DNA of 64,000 nt from Ceratopteris richardii (lineage: Eukaryota; Streptophyta; Polypodiopsida; Polypodiales; Pteridaceae). Under the pieces are notes generated by a model. It saw only the letters and a list, made by a program, of their open reading frames with translations. It did no database searches and was not told the origin of the DNA. Where the stretch lies: positions 203,207,627 to 203,271,626 of the forward strand of contig CM035407.1 in assembly GCA_020310875.1 (NCBI GenBank), in the 5' to 3' direction. Below are positions 20,549-32,395 of this stretch, one piece after another. A program made the position numbers and the translations under genes. Every line of letters starts with the position of its first letter. Position 1 is the first letter of the stretch.

Positions 20549-21685
20549 TCAAACCAAATGCCTCAACCTGTTCAGCTCAACCTGTTCAGCTCTTAACACT
20601 TGTTTGAACTCAGCCACATGGTCATACGGGTCTCCGAACCCATCAAAATAGTTCTTCATTGCCTTGACTACTTGGGGTCTAAGGGTTCTTGAGTGCTCTC
20701 GGGGTCTGGGCAATGGGAAATCATGTTCCTCTCTTTGATGCCTATGTGCTCGATGTCTCTCTCTTTCTGGTCTTTCACCCTCATGTCCTGATCTGTCTCT
20801 ACCCACAGTAGGTGCAAAGCTTACCTCAGGCCTCTCTCTTGTTCGTTCTCTCTAGGTTTCATGAGCCTTGGATGATCCTACTCCTTGGAGGCCATGGGAA
20901 ACACTAGATCTTAGTGGAGGGAAAATTGATTCACCTTGCCAAGTGTATGCATGCCTATCCTGCTTTGTTACCAAGAACAGTTTCTCTGAGGTGTGATCTA
21001 GATAGACAACTTTGCGTGGTGTCTCTGGATCCTTGACCTCGTAGATGGTGACTATTGGGCTCGGTTGATCTGGCTTGAATCTCCAAAAGGATTCCTTCGT
21101 TTCTCTATTCAAGAATAGCTCTATGCTTTTGTTGTCTTGGGAAATCCATTCTGGAGTGATCACCCTAGTCAAGACTGACTTACCTCTAGGGGTCTTGGGT
21201 TCTCGTCCTAGGTCTCCTTGCTCTAGGTCTCCTATCTCATTCTCAGGAATGATGTTTCCAAACTCATTTTTCATATCTGGTAGGTTGGTGACCACATACA
21301 TGGTTCCTTCCTTATCAATGTATGCACCCTCTTTGAACTTGACCACGCGGTGTTCAAGTCCAAAGGTTTGGTTGGGATTTTTGAGTTGGACCACTCATCG
21401 CCTCAGACCATCCTCATAGATGCGAGCACCTAATTGGTTGGTCCTGATATACTCCAATTGCGTCTTATAGGGACCTTCGGGTGTTTGTAAATAGGCAGTA
21501 CTTGAGGTATGTGCGGGTCTTTCCATGCTAAAGGACATTTTTGAATCACTTGTGTCGGAACTTAGTGTGTAGGGATACCCGCTTAGTTGTTGTGCCCAAG
21601 ACTTAGCTGTATGGTTGACACTCGCCTCAGATGATCTAATGCTTTGTCTATCCTTACCTAGGTGTCTGCCAGATCTCAGGTTCAT
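20549..21685 (-). pseudogene. Gag N-terminal region (RE3)
   Basis: One frame with stops, starting MNLRSGRHLGKD at 21685. It passes GVSHGL, LEHRVVKFKEGAYIDKEGTMYVVTNLPDMKNE, the FxVxxPETP/TPRGKSVLTRV and YEVKDPETPRKVVYLDHTSEKLFLV blocks, and ends in capsid NYFDGFGDPYDHVAEFKQVLRAEQVE. RE4 has the same sequence of blocks. A 14-bp tandem duplication at 20562-20589 shifts the frame relative to 19203-20306. The long N-terminal region before capsid (about 280 residues) is unusual for Gypsy Gag. Confidence 0.75.
20562..20589. repeat. 14-bp tandem duplication in gag (RE3)
   Basis: CTCAACCTGTTCAG occurs twice in a row (20562-20575 and 20576-20589). Fourteen bases are not a multiple of three, so it explains the frame change between the N-terminal and C-terminal parts of gag. 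Confidence 0.9.
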
Positions 21686-21834
21686 AAGCCTCGTCTACTA
21701 GACCAAAATTTCCCTTTGTATTGCTCACAATCCTTTGGAGCTTCTTGGTTTCCTAGTCCACCTGAGGGTCAACTTCAAAATCACAGCAAACGGATTTCGT
21801 ATGAGAAAGTTATGCCAATTCAGGGTTCTAGGGG

Positions 21835-22700
21835 TGTGTACCTAAGTCAAGAAGTCTTAGGGACTTGTGCCAAAGAGAATAAATCTCATTTGCCACACAA
21901 GTGCATATAGTGGGGAATTGACACACGCTTATTTGTCAATCGGATGAACCAAACTAACCAAGTGTATGAGGACATGTGCGCACGTGATGGAAACAGAAGT
22001 GGTTCAGCTCACATGCATGAGAAAAGACTAACCTACCTCTCCAACTCACTTAACTACAGAAAGTGTCTGTCGCGATACCACTTATAGTAGTTTTTACTAA
22101 ATCGAGGATTTATCCCAGCTCCGAACTCTAAATATGGCCAATACTGGATTCCTTTCGAAGCTCTCAATGAGACGCATCTATTGGAGGTAGTTTCACTTGA
22201 TTCTAACAAGCGTGCTTCAAGTTATGACCAAAACAGTGAATGGTGGGAAATACCCATACTCACTCCACAACTTCTACTAGCTCACACACATACTACAGTA
22301 GCTCAAAAACACTGGGGAGGGGTAGACAACAGTCCTACACACACATAGAAGATTAAGGAGAAGATGAAAATCTGCAAGAAAGAAGCAATTTCAAAAATCT
22401 GGAGCTCTCCTTCTTCACAATGGCAAAAAGTCTCTATAAAGAGTCACAAAGTGACTTATATACATGTGCCCTAAAAATGGTCCTTTTACACAAGAGACTG
22501 GCACTTTATTAACTAAAAGGTGAATTTCCTACTAATTTACAAGGAATATATTACAAGGATTTGGGATTATGCATCTAGAGGACTCCTCTAGTGCATTGAC
22601 ATGGCTTGGGGGAATTTCCTAAGACTTTGAAGAAGAAAAAACATGCCCATTAATTTGAAAATTTTGGGGCTCCCCTTTCGTGCCTCTTTGCTCTGCAACA
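21835..22700 (-). repeat. RE4 3' LTR, family II (866 bp)
   Basis: Minus-orientation LTR: TGTTGCAGAGC at 22700 to GGTACACA at 21835. It contains GTCGCGATACC near 22069, a TATATACATG TATA-like segment, and the AGGACTCCTCTAG element. Partner of the split 5' LTR at 36862-44309. Confidence 0.9.
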
Positions 22701-23182
22701 CTCTCCCCCTCTTTGTCTCTATTGTCCCTTGACAGGATTTTGCTTCTCGTTTGCTCCTTGGTATTCCTTATATCACATATCTGGGTTGCTGTATTAAGTC
22801 GGGCTGCCACACACTCCATCAGTGACTAAGGACATGATGTTCTTACTCACCCTCTTCAACTTTTCAGCCTCTGCCTCTTTCTAGCTTTTGGTCTTCTGAT
22901 TTGTCTTTATCTTCACACATCTGACCTCTTGTATTGCTTTGAGCCTGTATTCTTTCTGCCACCGCACGTTATCAATGGGAGGATTATTACCTGCCAAGTA
23001 TTGTCTTGCAGTTCTTCATGGATACTTCCTGGCCCTGGTCCGTCCTTCCCATGAAATGTCCTGGTTGTTATTGTTCTTTAATTCCATTCCTCAGGACCTA
23101 GGTGTTTGGCGTTGTTGCTTGATGCGTGCCCCTGGGGGGCTTTGGGCAGAGGGTGGTTCTTTTACTTTATAATCTTCATTCT
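22701..23182 (-). other. Polypurine tract and 3' UTR (RE4)
   Basis: Begins on the minus strand with an AGAGGGGGAGAG purine tract next to the LTR, preceded by CAAGGGACAATAGAGACAAAG. The rest (about 450 bp) is shared with RE8 (56876-57587) and RE7 (52068-52395), including the GACTAAGGACATGATGTTCTTAG-like block. No gene is seen. Confidence 0.7.
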
Positions 23183-26100
23183 TTACTGAGCAGTTTTGGT
23201 CTTTGATTTTCTTCTTCTTCTCTTCTTGCTTGATTCCCCTTCCACACATCCCTCCTCCTGAATTCTATCGTCCTCGACAGGCTTTTTGTGGCGACGTGAG
23301 TACGTTTGTATGTCGGCTTGCTCTCGTTGATTAAGCAAATTGGCATGATATATCATAAACTCTTTCCACTGGTTTGACTTCACTCCATCCTCTGGTGCTT
23401 GTCGATGATCCACAAAGAAGCTGTTTCATAAGCCACCAGTCTTGCATTAAGATTTGAAGTCATTTTTACAAAAAATTCTGAATCAATTTCAAAGAAGCTA
23501 GTAAAAAATGCTTCTTCAAATGTTTGCTTTATACATGCTTGGCAAAAAAATGAGCCGTGAATAAAATGCCATAAGAGTTAACTGGCTTGGGATGGTGGAG
23601 AGATCAAAAACCAGTGCTTCGGATCCCTATGTAATGCCGATGAAGTTCAAAAATGTATATTTGGTATGTTGGAAGACTTTAATGACTATAAGTAACATGC
23701 TGAGAATTTTATTAGTCATTTTGACTGCCAAATCCGGTACAGTCGCATATCGAGCAATCCAAAATTCCATGGTTTTCACCATGTATTCTTCCGTTGGTAG
23801 CTAATTATGTGGTGGACTTGGTAATAGTGGATAATTGAGCCATTGATTATTTATGGTACTCTGGCGCTGTCCTTCCCAAAAATGCGACCAGGATCGTCTA
23901 CATGGTACTGGACAAAAAGATGGGTTTACCTGAAGTGCATATGGTGATGCTTCCCATTGTACCCGTAGTGTAGGGTTCTTTTCCAAAAGTTTTTGCCTCC
24001 ATATAGGATCAGCCCTTTCGAATTCCTCTTGAGTATAGTCGAAAGTATAATTGCGGAACTGAAGGTTGTTGTCAAACTCCTTATTTGTCGTGGTCTTAAT
24101 GTATTGCCGTTTTTGCTCTTTAAGAAGTCCATATGGTACATTAAATGGCTTCAATATCTATTCCAAATTTTTTCTTTCAATCTAAGCTTCTTTCATGATC
24201 TGTATTAGTTGATCTTCAAATTCTGTAGTGAGCTGGGACACCAGTAGTGCCCTCTCATGTTGGCTCAGTTCTGCAATATCCCGATGATTACATTCAGATT
24301 TGATCTCCATTTCCTCCCTTATCGACGAATGATGTAAGGGGGAGAGAGAGGACATACCTCAATCTCCGCAATAGCCGCTGTGGATTTTGGGACTACTGGT
24401 GTCCCCTCTGTTGCCTGTGATTCTAGTCGCTCTTGTAGCTACTTTATCATCTCATCCTTTTGCTTGATTTCTTTATTGGCCTTCAAAATTGTTTCCTAAT
24501 TTTTTTGAATTTCTTCTGCCATGACTATGAGGTCAGTGTCTTCTTTACATTGCACTAGATATCTATTTTTGGCCTTTTTCCACTTTGTCCTTAGAGCCGC
24601 GGTATCATTCATGTATCTTTTCTCCCATTCGGCAATGATTGCCTGCTCCTGCTTGAGCTGATCTTCATACCTAGCTATCTGTTCCTCCATGGCCTTTATG
24701 TCTTTATCTGGCACTTCCTGAGCCTCTATAGGTTGATTACTCATAAGAGCTGTCATTAGCTCCTTGTTTCTATTGCTTAAGTTCTCTGCCTCATCCATGT
24801 ATATCTTTATTTGTGATTCCAATATTTTGCTTCTTGCATTTATCCACGTCTTCTCGGCCTCACTAGCATCATATCTCTTTTGTAACTCCTGTAGTTGTTC
24901 TTTTAATTTTTCCTTTTCTGTCTCCACTATTCTGCATTGTTGCTTATCCTCATGAACTTTGTTCTCTTTAAGTGTAATTTGTTAGTGTGCTAAACTCAGT
25001 TGGACAGAAAGGTTCTTACCTATTTCTCGAAGTTCATGCTTTTCCTGCATCGCTTTATCATAGTCAGCATCAGCCTCAAGCATCAATTGTTGTGTATCCA
25101 TAGCAGTTTTCAACGTGTGCTGAACTACTGGCTTGAGCTAAGCGACGTCAACATTCAACCACGTTTTTGGAATGCTTGGAGCTTCTCCTGTTTGGACATC
25201 CTTTCCGTGCTCCACATGGATAGTCTCGTTATGTGGTTCTTGGATTTGTAGTTGTACTTCTGGTTCTTTTCTTTCTTCATCTAGATCGATAATTTTTGTG
25301 GCACTCCCTTGAAATGTAACATCCATGGGGGAGGGTTCTGCCACAATTCTTATTGGAGTGAAGGGTCCTGATTCTTCCACCGTAGCTTCTTTTGGTTCTT
25401 CCTTTGGATTATTGAATGAACCTTCTCCCGTAAGCTTAGTCTCTTGGATTTGAATTGTTGAGGTCTCATTTATTTTGATGACATGGATTCCTTCTTGGGG
25501 TACCTCGTTGCTTGCTGTGTCTTGATTGGGGTTGATGGAGTTGTCATTCACCTTCATGCCCTCTTCTTTTGCATTGTAGTTTACTTCATTTAATTCTTCC
25601 CATTGTCCATCGTCTTTGGATTCACTTCGAATGTCCGTATTTAATAGGGAGGTGTCAAGCTCTTTGTGTGTATCGGAAGAGGAGCTTGAATTGACCAACC
25701 CTAATTCTTGATATGGATGTACCTTGGTTAAACTCTTTTTTACTTCCATGTCTTGTTGGGCTTGCTAGTAATGGTGCCCTTGCACTGGTAGATTAACTTG
25801 ACCTTCCGTATATTGGTGTGTGTCTTCCAGGGCTTTTGTCAATTCCTCTTCTGTAATTGGTTGGTGCTCCTCAATTCTTGTCTTTGGGAGCACGTGTGCC
25901 CTTTTTGTAGCTGGAACTTCAGCTTTGACTTGCATTACCTCCTTTAATCTCTTTATACCTCTCATTTTGGGTTGAGAGCTAGTTTCTGCCTCCTCAACAA
26001 TCTTGACTCCTTTTTTCTTTCTTGGGACTATGGCGACCTTGGCATACTTAGCCATGGCTGTTGATGAGGGCATTTCTTGGAGGTGCTCTCTAATACATAA

Positions 26101-26706
26101 AGCATGATAGATCAATATGGTCAGAGCTACACTGCCATTCAGGAACTTCTTGTGATTCCACTGCTTCTTTGCCTCGAATAGCTATTCCTGTATGTATGGA
26201 GTCAGATTAATTTGATTTCCAATTTGTTTGATGGCGTGTGATAGTAGTTGGACGATGATCTTCTGAGGAGCAGTGTATCGATGCATGTTAGGGAAACAGA
26301 AGTGCTAATGAATTAGTCGTACTTCCTCTTCTATGTCGATTCGATTTATTTCAGTGAAGGTCCTGGTCTTTGCCCCTCGACTTTCTTCTTTCAATACAGT
26401 AGTTCCGTCCTTCTCCCATCCAAAAGCTTCCTTGATTAAATCATGTGTAAACTGAATCACGACCCATTCACCTACTGCATCCATGACTTTGGCCTCTGGC
26501 ACCAATGGGTCATGTAGTGCTAGCTGTAATGTATTCATAACTTGTGTGCACCTTTGAAAGTCGAGCTTGTAGATCGACAATTCAAAATATTTGTGTATAC
26601 TCGCTTTTTTCATGATGTCAATGGTAGACGGAAGCTCATGCACCACTTTAAAATCTTGGGACATAACTAGGAACTGATGATCCGTATCCATGATTTTGAT
26701 GGTCAC
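23183..26706 (-). pseudogene. ORF3 downstream of pol (RE4), broken
   Basis: About 1,170 codons of homologous sequence in two frames with stops. In order: N-terminal domain (26305-26706; IMDTDHQFLVMSQDFKVV, DAVGEWVVIQFTHDLIKEAFGWEKDG), a further part with HQHFCFP and MLSHAIKQI, a charged variable region (25138-26115) ending IPKTWLNVDVAQLKPVVQ, a predicted coiled coil rich in E, K and Q (24496-24927), a C-terminal domain (23801-24154; NYTFDYTQEEFERADPIW, NPTLRVQWEASPYALQVNPSFCP, LNYPLLPSPPHN), and a basic tail SSKKRRRRKSKTK (23183-23413). I do not recognise the family. It occupies the position of env-like ORFs, but I see no signal peptide or clear envelope features. Confidence 0.7.
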
Positions 26707-27484
26707 CAGGAAGAGATACTCCCCAGCCGGCTGATCTTCTCTAAACTAGTGTCCCTTTGCTTTAGTCATGCTTTGTAATGGGAATTCCAATACTTCTTCC
26801 TGAATAGTTGCTTCAGAATCTTCAGAAGCCATCTCCACTTGTATTGAAAAGAGCGTTAGCTTCAATAGAAGGCATAGCATTAGTGTTGTGTGTTGTAGTG
26901 ACATGTCGTTCGATGCATCACTCCGTTCCCCTTGTTTTGCATAATTAAGATCTCTTACCACATATTTTTCTTTTCTTTTCTGAAAGAAAACAAGGATTAG
27001 TATAGCCGAAGCATTTATTTATTTACATAGTAGATCCATTCCTAAGGAAGTTGAAGCTATGACCTATTCCCCATTGAAGGATGTGCACCACTAATTCTAT
27101 TATGTACATCAAGTGCCAAATGCTTGGCCTTGTATTGTGGCCCTATCATGCATACTTTAGGTGCATTGGAATCTTCATGAGTGCAACAGAAATCTTCGTT
27201 GTTCTGGTGTTGCTTGGGTTTCCAAATCCATTTTCGTGGTCGCGGTGTTAGGCCATGTCTTCTCTTTGGTTCCTCGAGCTGCCTGTGTTTCTTTTGTTTT
27301 TTTTGTTGTTCGAGAGACAGAGGTCTTTCTCTTCATGTTTCTATGAAGGGTCGGTCTTGGCGTCTTTGTTTTAACATGTCGGTGTTATGCGTCCTCTTGT
27401 TTTCATATCTCTTGATTGGCTACTTGTCTGACCTTCTTGGGAATCCATATTTGTTGCCGTGCTTTTTGAGCTTCAATCAAAGGC
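26707..27484 (-). other. Spacer between PRO2 tail and ORF3 (RE4)
   Basis: About 780 bp. The right end still codes for the W-[VI]-P-K tail. The middle (27050-27180) is a short conserved untranslated block also seen in RE7 (55500-55650), with a CATGCATACTTTAGGTGCAT segment. The left part (26746-26961) is an open frame starting before ORF3 with MASEDSEATIQEEVLEFPLQS, probably the true ORF3 N-terminus, separated from 26706 by a stop near 26746. Confidence 0.5.
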
Positions 27485-28030
27485 CTAGGAAGCCATAGTT
27501 GCAAGAGTCGTTTTGGTTCGGATTTTGGCGAAGAAGAATTCTTGACCACACTTTTTCTCCTTATGAGCTGGTGTTGTGATCTCTGATTCCTTCACTTGAT
27601 CCTTGCATACCCATTTGAAGTTGACCTTTTCTGAAGGCCAGTAGTTGATGGTGGTCTTCCCAATTGATCCTTCTGTCATGTGAGAAACTCTAAGAGTGTT
27701 GATCTCCTTGGTATCTTTCAGTTCATCAATTGAATAGGATGAATCCACTTCTTTCGTGGACATGTTAGGGTTTGAACTTTCTGCTTCTTTCAGACTTGCT
27801 TCTAAGGAATTGGGGCTGGAATCATTTTGCACGTGCTCTTCTTTGAGTTCTTCTGCCCTTTCGAGGACTTCCGGTCTCTGTGAGGGTTTCTCCCCTAATA
27901 GACTAAAAATTTCCTTGTGCCCTATCTTGGCTGAAATGTATCTTTGCACTAGGTGGATGCTTACTTCATTCTCAATGATCCAGTCTTGTCCTAGTATCAA
28001 ATTTTCTATTAAGTCTTCATCTTTGCACAC
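27485..28030 (-). pseudogene. PRO2 C-terminal half and tail (RE4)
   Basis: Starts VCKDEDLIENLILGQDWIIENEVSIHLV, the C-terminal block of the post-INT protease-like domain (RE5: VCQDENLTEPLVLGQDWIYDHAVNL). It continues into a charged region. The next bases to the left (about 27430-27490) keep the IWIPKK-type tail motif. The N-terminal half with the DSG catalytic motif is missing: sequence from the 28031-28384 frame joins directly from INT (HEWTGN) to the middle of PRO2, an internal deletion. Confidence 0.65.
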
Positions 28031-29085
28031 TTAGACTCGTTGTTCCATAGTTGAATTTCCTAGGTGGAGGGATACTATGGCTTCTCCAATGCAGGCTATG
28101 GCTTGACTTCCAATTCCTATCATATGAGCTTTCGTGGATGTCATAATCGTGTGAAGGTCTCGGATGACCGTATTTCCTGTCCATTCATGCTGCAGGGCTA
28201 CTCTCAAAGTGGGTATCAAAAAATCAATTGGTAGAATTGTGTTCTGTCCGTATACTAAATTGAATGGGGTAGTTCCAATGAAAGTCTTGTACGCGACTCG
28301 GAAGGCCCAAACTGCATGATGCAATTGTTTGTCCCAGTCAAACCTCCCATTATTGACAATCTTTGTCAATACTGTGCATAACACCTTATCGGAACTTTCC
28401 TCTTGACCATTGGCTTGGGGGTGGTATGGGGCTAATTTTTATGGATCACTAAAAACTCATTCATTAAAGACTCTATTACTTCATTAATGAAATGTGTTCC
28501 TCAATCACTCACAATCTCGATTGGTAATCCGAAACGAGTGAATATATGCTCAAAAAGAAACTTAGTAGTGGTTTGAGCATTGTTTTTTCTAGTAGCCTTT
28601 GCCTCTACCCATTTTGTCAAATAATCTGTGGCTACTATGATGCATTCGGCATGTGACCCTTTGGCCGGTGGGTTAATGGGCCCTATGAAATCTATACCCC
28701 ATTTGGAAAATGCTCTAGCACAAACCGTAGGTCTCAATGGCATGTCATCTCTTCGAATCGGGTATTTAGCCCTTTGGCATGTCTCGCAGCTTCGTACATA
28801 GGTCTCAACATCCATATGTAAAGCTGGCCACCACAAGCCAGCAAAGAGGATCATTTTTACGATTCTCTCGACTGAGAAATGACCTCCTGCCGCACCTGCG
28901 TGTGCCATCTCTAATATGGGTAAATATTCTCCTTCATGCACACATAGTCGTAATTGGTTGTCTTTTCCTCTCCTAAACAAGTGTCTTCCCATGAGTATAT
29001 AATCCTTGCTCATTTCCTCTAGGGATCGTTTTCTTGCCAAGCTAACTCCTTCCTCATGTTCTCTTGTCTTTAGGAATTTTACCAA
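28031..29085 (-). pseudogene. Integrase (RE4), internally deleted
   Basis: 28501-29085: INT N-terminus (FLKTREHEEGVSLARKRSLEEMSKDY), zinc-binding region (HAGAAGGHFSVERIVKMILFAGLWWPALHMD, CETCQRAKYPIRRDDMPL), first catalytic Asp in KWGIDFIGPINPP, and LPIEIVSD with the second Asp at the stop at 28501. 28031-28384: continuation after a frame change (CTVLTKIVNNGRFDWDKQLHHAVWAF, FNLVYGQNTILPIDFLIPTL). The catalytic Glu region lies between (28385-28500) in a broken frame. The SH3-like end is deleted. Confidence 0.8.
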
Positions 29086-29233
29086 TGTTTTGCTCCAATT
29101 GGGTGCTATTGTTGAGAAAGGTATGGATGTATGATCCTCGGGGATAGTCTCCTAGCATTCTGCGCAGTTACTCACATAGTCATGGACATCCTTAGTCACG
29201 TTTGACTAGTATACTCCTAATCGTTTTAACTCC

Positions 29234-30208
29234 CTAATAGCTCCATGAGTTCCTTTGTGTCCATTTGTTTACATGAGCTTGTTCAATTAGCTTCAATTGT
29301 TTGTCTTCCTCAGCACATCTTAGTAGTACACCATTGGGTTCCTTATAGTACATTCCCCCAATAATGTGAAAATTCCTCGACTGCAGAATTTCCTTTTTAC
29401 TCTCTTTATTGATTGAGTGTTGTGGGCCATGAGTGAGTATTGGAATTAGTTTCTCTGCCCACTTGGGACACACTTTCAGATTAAACAAATAAGTGTCTGG
29501 CAATTCGTCTGGTACTCCACTTGGTGGTTCTCCGTGTGTTAATCTAGAGAGGTGATCTGCTCTTACATGGGTATTTCCCTTTTTCACTATTACTTCGAAG
29601 TCGAACTCCATCAATAGTAGAAACCATCTTACCAGTCTTCCCGTGTTAGAGGGCTTATTGACTAAGTACAATAAAGCTTGATGGTCTATGAAGAACTTGA
29701 ACTTGTTGGCTAAGAGATAGTGTCTAAATTTTTTCACTACATAGACCATTCCTAATCCCTCTCGCTCTGTGGTTGTATAGTTTCTCTTAGCTTGGTTCAG
29801 TTGTCTACTCGCGTAGGCAATCGGGTGATCTAACTTTTCGTCATCTGTCGGCTGAGCTACTATGCATCCTATTGCGTAATTTGAAGCGTCCAGGTGAATA
29901 TGAAATGGTTTGTTCCAATTCGGTGTTTTCAGAATTGGGGCTGTGCTAAGCCGCTTCTTTAATTCATTGAATGCCCTCTCGCATTCCTCTATCCATGTGA
30001 ATTGAGTCAAAAGTCCATACAAGGGTTTGGAAATTATGGCATACATGTGGATAAATCCACAGTAGTATCCACAATGTCCCATAAATGCTTGCACTTCTTT
30101 TGCATTCTTCGGTCTAGGAAGCTCCAAAATGACCTTAATCTTGTCTTCATCCATGGATATTCCATTTCTAGAGACTATGTGTCCTAAGATCTTCCCTTGT
30201 CTTACCAT
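29234..30208 (-). pseudogene. RT connection, RNase H and INT N-terminus (RE4)
   Basis: A 324-residue open frame: GKILGHIVSRNGIS, VQAFMGHCGYYCGFIHMYAIISKPLYGLL (RT connection), RNase H with PFHIHLDASNYAIGCIVAQPT, HPIAYASRQLNQAKRNYTTTEREGLGMVYVVKKFRHYLLANKFKFFIDHQALLYLVN, VRWFLLLMEFDFEVIV and VRADHLSRLTHGEPPSG, then DELPDTYLFNLKVCPKWAEKLIPIL leading to INT. The DASN and TERE and DHQAL residues are the RNase H active-site landmarks. It is the best preserved RNase H in RE4. Confidence 0.85.
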
Positions 30209-30838
30209 GAAGACACACTTCTCAGGGGTTAGACAGACTCTATACTATCGGCATTTGTTATATATCTTTCGCAATTCTGGAATGTGGTTTTGTCTTTGAT
30301 TTGAGTATGTACAAAGGTCGTCTACTTACACTTCCATGCTCTTCTTCAGGAATTCTTTGAAAACATGACACATCAATCATTGGAAAGTAGGAAGCGCATT
30401 AGTGAGTCCAAAAGGCATCACTCAGAAAGCATAGACTCCCCATTCAGTCGCGAATGTGGTCTTATGTTGATTCTCAATAGCAATAGCTACTTGGTTATAT
30501 TCAGAGAATCCATCTAAGAAGCTATAGACTTCTTTTTCTGCAACTCTTTCCAATAGATGGTCAGTGATGGGTAAGGGGTAGCTATCGCGAATTGTGGTTG
30601 CATTCACTTTTTTCAAGTTAATGCATACTCTGAGTTTTCCATTCTTCTTGGGCACAACCACTAGTGGTGATACCCACTTCGTGTGTTCTATTTCATAAAT
30701 GAAACCTGCCGCTAGTAGTTTGTCTATTTCTTCTTTAATTTTAGCAGCATTGAACTCATTGTATGTGTAAGGGCATTGTTTTGAGGGTTTTGCCTCTGCC
30801 GTCATTGGTATTCTATGCGAGAAAATTGAGGGTTCCAC
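30209..30838 (-). pseudogene. Reverse transcriptase core (RE4)
   Basis: 30422-30838 is open: KQCPYTYNEFNAAKIKEEIDKLLAAGFIYEIEHTKWVSPLVVVPKKNGKLRVCINLKKVNATTIRDSYPLPI and VYSFLDGFSEYNQVAIA, FATEWGVYAF. Beyond a stop at 30422, the frame continues through MPFGLTNALPTFQ to the catalytic site. There the YVDD Tyr codon reads as a stop (minus TAA, near 30326), leaving VDD. RE4 RT is therefore inactive. Confidence 0.8.
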
Positions 30839-30859
30839 ACCCTTGAGATCCTTACATGT

Positions 30860-31582
30860 CTATGCGAATACATCTCGATACTCTCGGATCAATTGTATTA
30901 ATTCTTCTTCCTCCTCAGTTGACACATCTTTACCTATGTATGTACATCTTTCCTCTCCATCTTCCACTGTTACTATGATCTTTTTTTTTTCCCTTTTGTT
31001 GTCGTATGCTTCTCCTTCTCTAGCTTCTCTCTTAGGCATCTGAATAGCTATCTTTATCTCCTCCACTTCGTACCTTTTAAAATGCTCGGGAACCTCAAAA
31101 AGGTTAGGATTTGGTCCGATTTTACTCACACTTTCCTCTTGCTTTTGTACTAGGGGGGCTGCTTCTATTGTTAACACTTTGGCCATTCCATACTTGTCTT
31201 CGGTATGAATAGCTTCTAGGTAACATTCTTCAGAGTCAAACTCCGGTTCCATTTCTATGCTCTCATATTCTTCTTTCCATTCCTTTTCCAATACTTCCCC
31301 TTCTTCTACTTCTTGAAGGACAACCATGTACAAATTAATGTCATAGCCTTCTTCATCCACACATTCATTCATCATCAAAACTTCTTCATTCACACATACA
31401 TCCAAGGTAGCTAAGATTTCCATCCATCCATGTAGTTCGAATGTTTCGTGAGGAAAGATTTGAGACATATACATTAGGTCCTCTACAAGTCGGTAGTTAG
31501 GATGTCCTATTGGCCACATCTGCCTTTTATTATCCTCTTTCTTGGCTTCTTTACACATCCATAGTTGGGCATCCTCATGCAT
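30860..31582 (-). pseudogene. Acidic PRO1-RT linker (RE4)
   Basis: 240-residue open frame: MHEDAQLWMCKEAKKEDNK, FPHETFELHGWMEILATLDVCVNEE, NECVDEEGYDINLYMVVLQ, a strongly acidic stretch (EEVEEGEVLEKEWKEEYESIEMEPEFD), FEVPEHFKRYEVEEIKIAIQMPKRE and VEDGEERCTYIG at the RT N-terminus. The same blocks occur in RE3 and RE6. The segment lies between PRO1 and RT fingers; function unknown. Confidence 0.7.
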
Positions 31583-31734
31583 CCATGATTGATCGCTTGA
31601 TCCAGCGCTATGAATAGATAGATCATCTTCCTCTTTGTGTATAGGATTCTATTGTAGTGGAGGGACATCTCGATATGCGAATGTATGCAAGTTTATCTTG
31701 GTGCTATTTCCTTGATGTTGCAGATATAATGAAT

Positions 31735-32065
31735 CTCGTCCCCAATCTTGCACTATTCGCATTTGTCTCATGAAAGGTCGTCTGAGTATCATTTCGTAAT
31801 TGTTAGCCTTTTCAAACTTGCAGATGGCTAGTGTGTGTTCAAATTCAACCCCACGGGTGGTTAATTTGATCCTTTCTAATATTCATAAGGGTTTCTCCAC
31901 ATGACCGTCTACCAATTGGAGCTTCATGCGTGTGGGTTGTAAGGCAGGCTTTCCCCATTTCTCCCAAATCTGCTTGGTGGCAATTCCTACTCCTGCCCCT
32001 GTGTCTAGTATAGCCTTGGTCATGTACCCATTGTAAGTGACAGGTAGACATGTATTACCTTAGTC
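31735..32065 (-). pseudogene. First aspartic protease, PRO1 (RE4)
   Basis: Minus-strand reading gives CLPVTYNGYMTKAILDTGAGVGIAT with a DTG triplet (RE3 has DSG), then KWGKPALQPTRMKLQLVDG and, at 31740-31800, NYEMILRRPFMRQMRIVQDWG. The ILGRP block reads ILRRP, which would harm the flap-side fold. The frame has a stop or shift near 31885. Confidence 0.65.
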
Positions 32066-32395
32066 TCCTTCACTAAATTCTCCCACCTTATCTACTGGGA
32101 TTTGTATCTTAGAAGGGTTTTCTTTCCCCTTGTTTTCCTTTTCATCCTTTTCTTGCCCTAATTCTAGTTGACCTGCTAATTGCTACCATAATTGCTGTTT
32201 AACACGGAGTAGTTCTTCCACAGTCAGTTTGCATTGTACTTTTGTCTTTTTAAGTTCTGTTAGATTGTGTGAATTCTGATCTGAGTTTCCTTTTCCTTTT
32301 CCCTGTAATGTGGGTGCTCGGATTATCATAGATTCCTTTTTGTATTCTCCCATGTAATTTGCTAGAGTTGAAATGCTCTGAGCTTCTTCTCTATT

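Larger units (their letters stand above)
9551..21834 (-). mobile_element. RE3: family I Ty3/Gypsy element, main body
   Basis: Minus-strand element with 3' LTR (9551-10173), polypurine tract, 3' UTR, PRO2 tail, PRO2, INT, RNase H, RT, PRO1, Gag and the start of the leader. The rest of the leader lies at 44310-44935, separated by the RE4 insertion. The 5' LTR and PBS are missing beyond 44935. Coding sequence is mostly collinear but carries many in-frame stops, a 2-nt loss near 15575, a 14-bp tandem duplication at 20562-20589, a SINE and a solo LTR. It is the most complete family I pol in the window and shows the domain order gag-PRO1-RT-RH-INT-PRO2. Confidence 0.85.
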
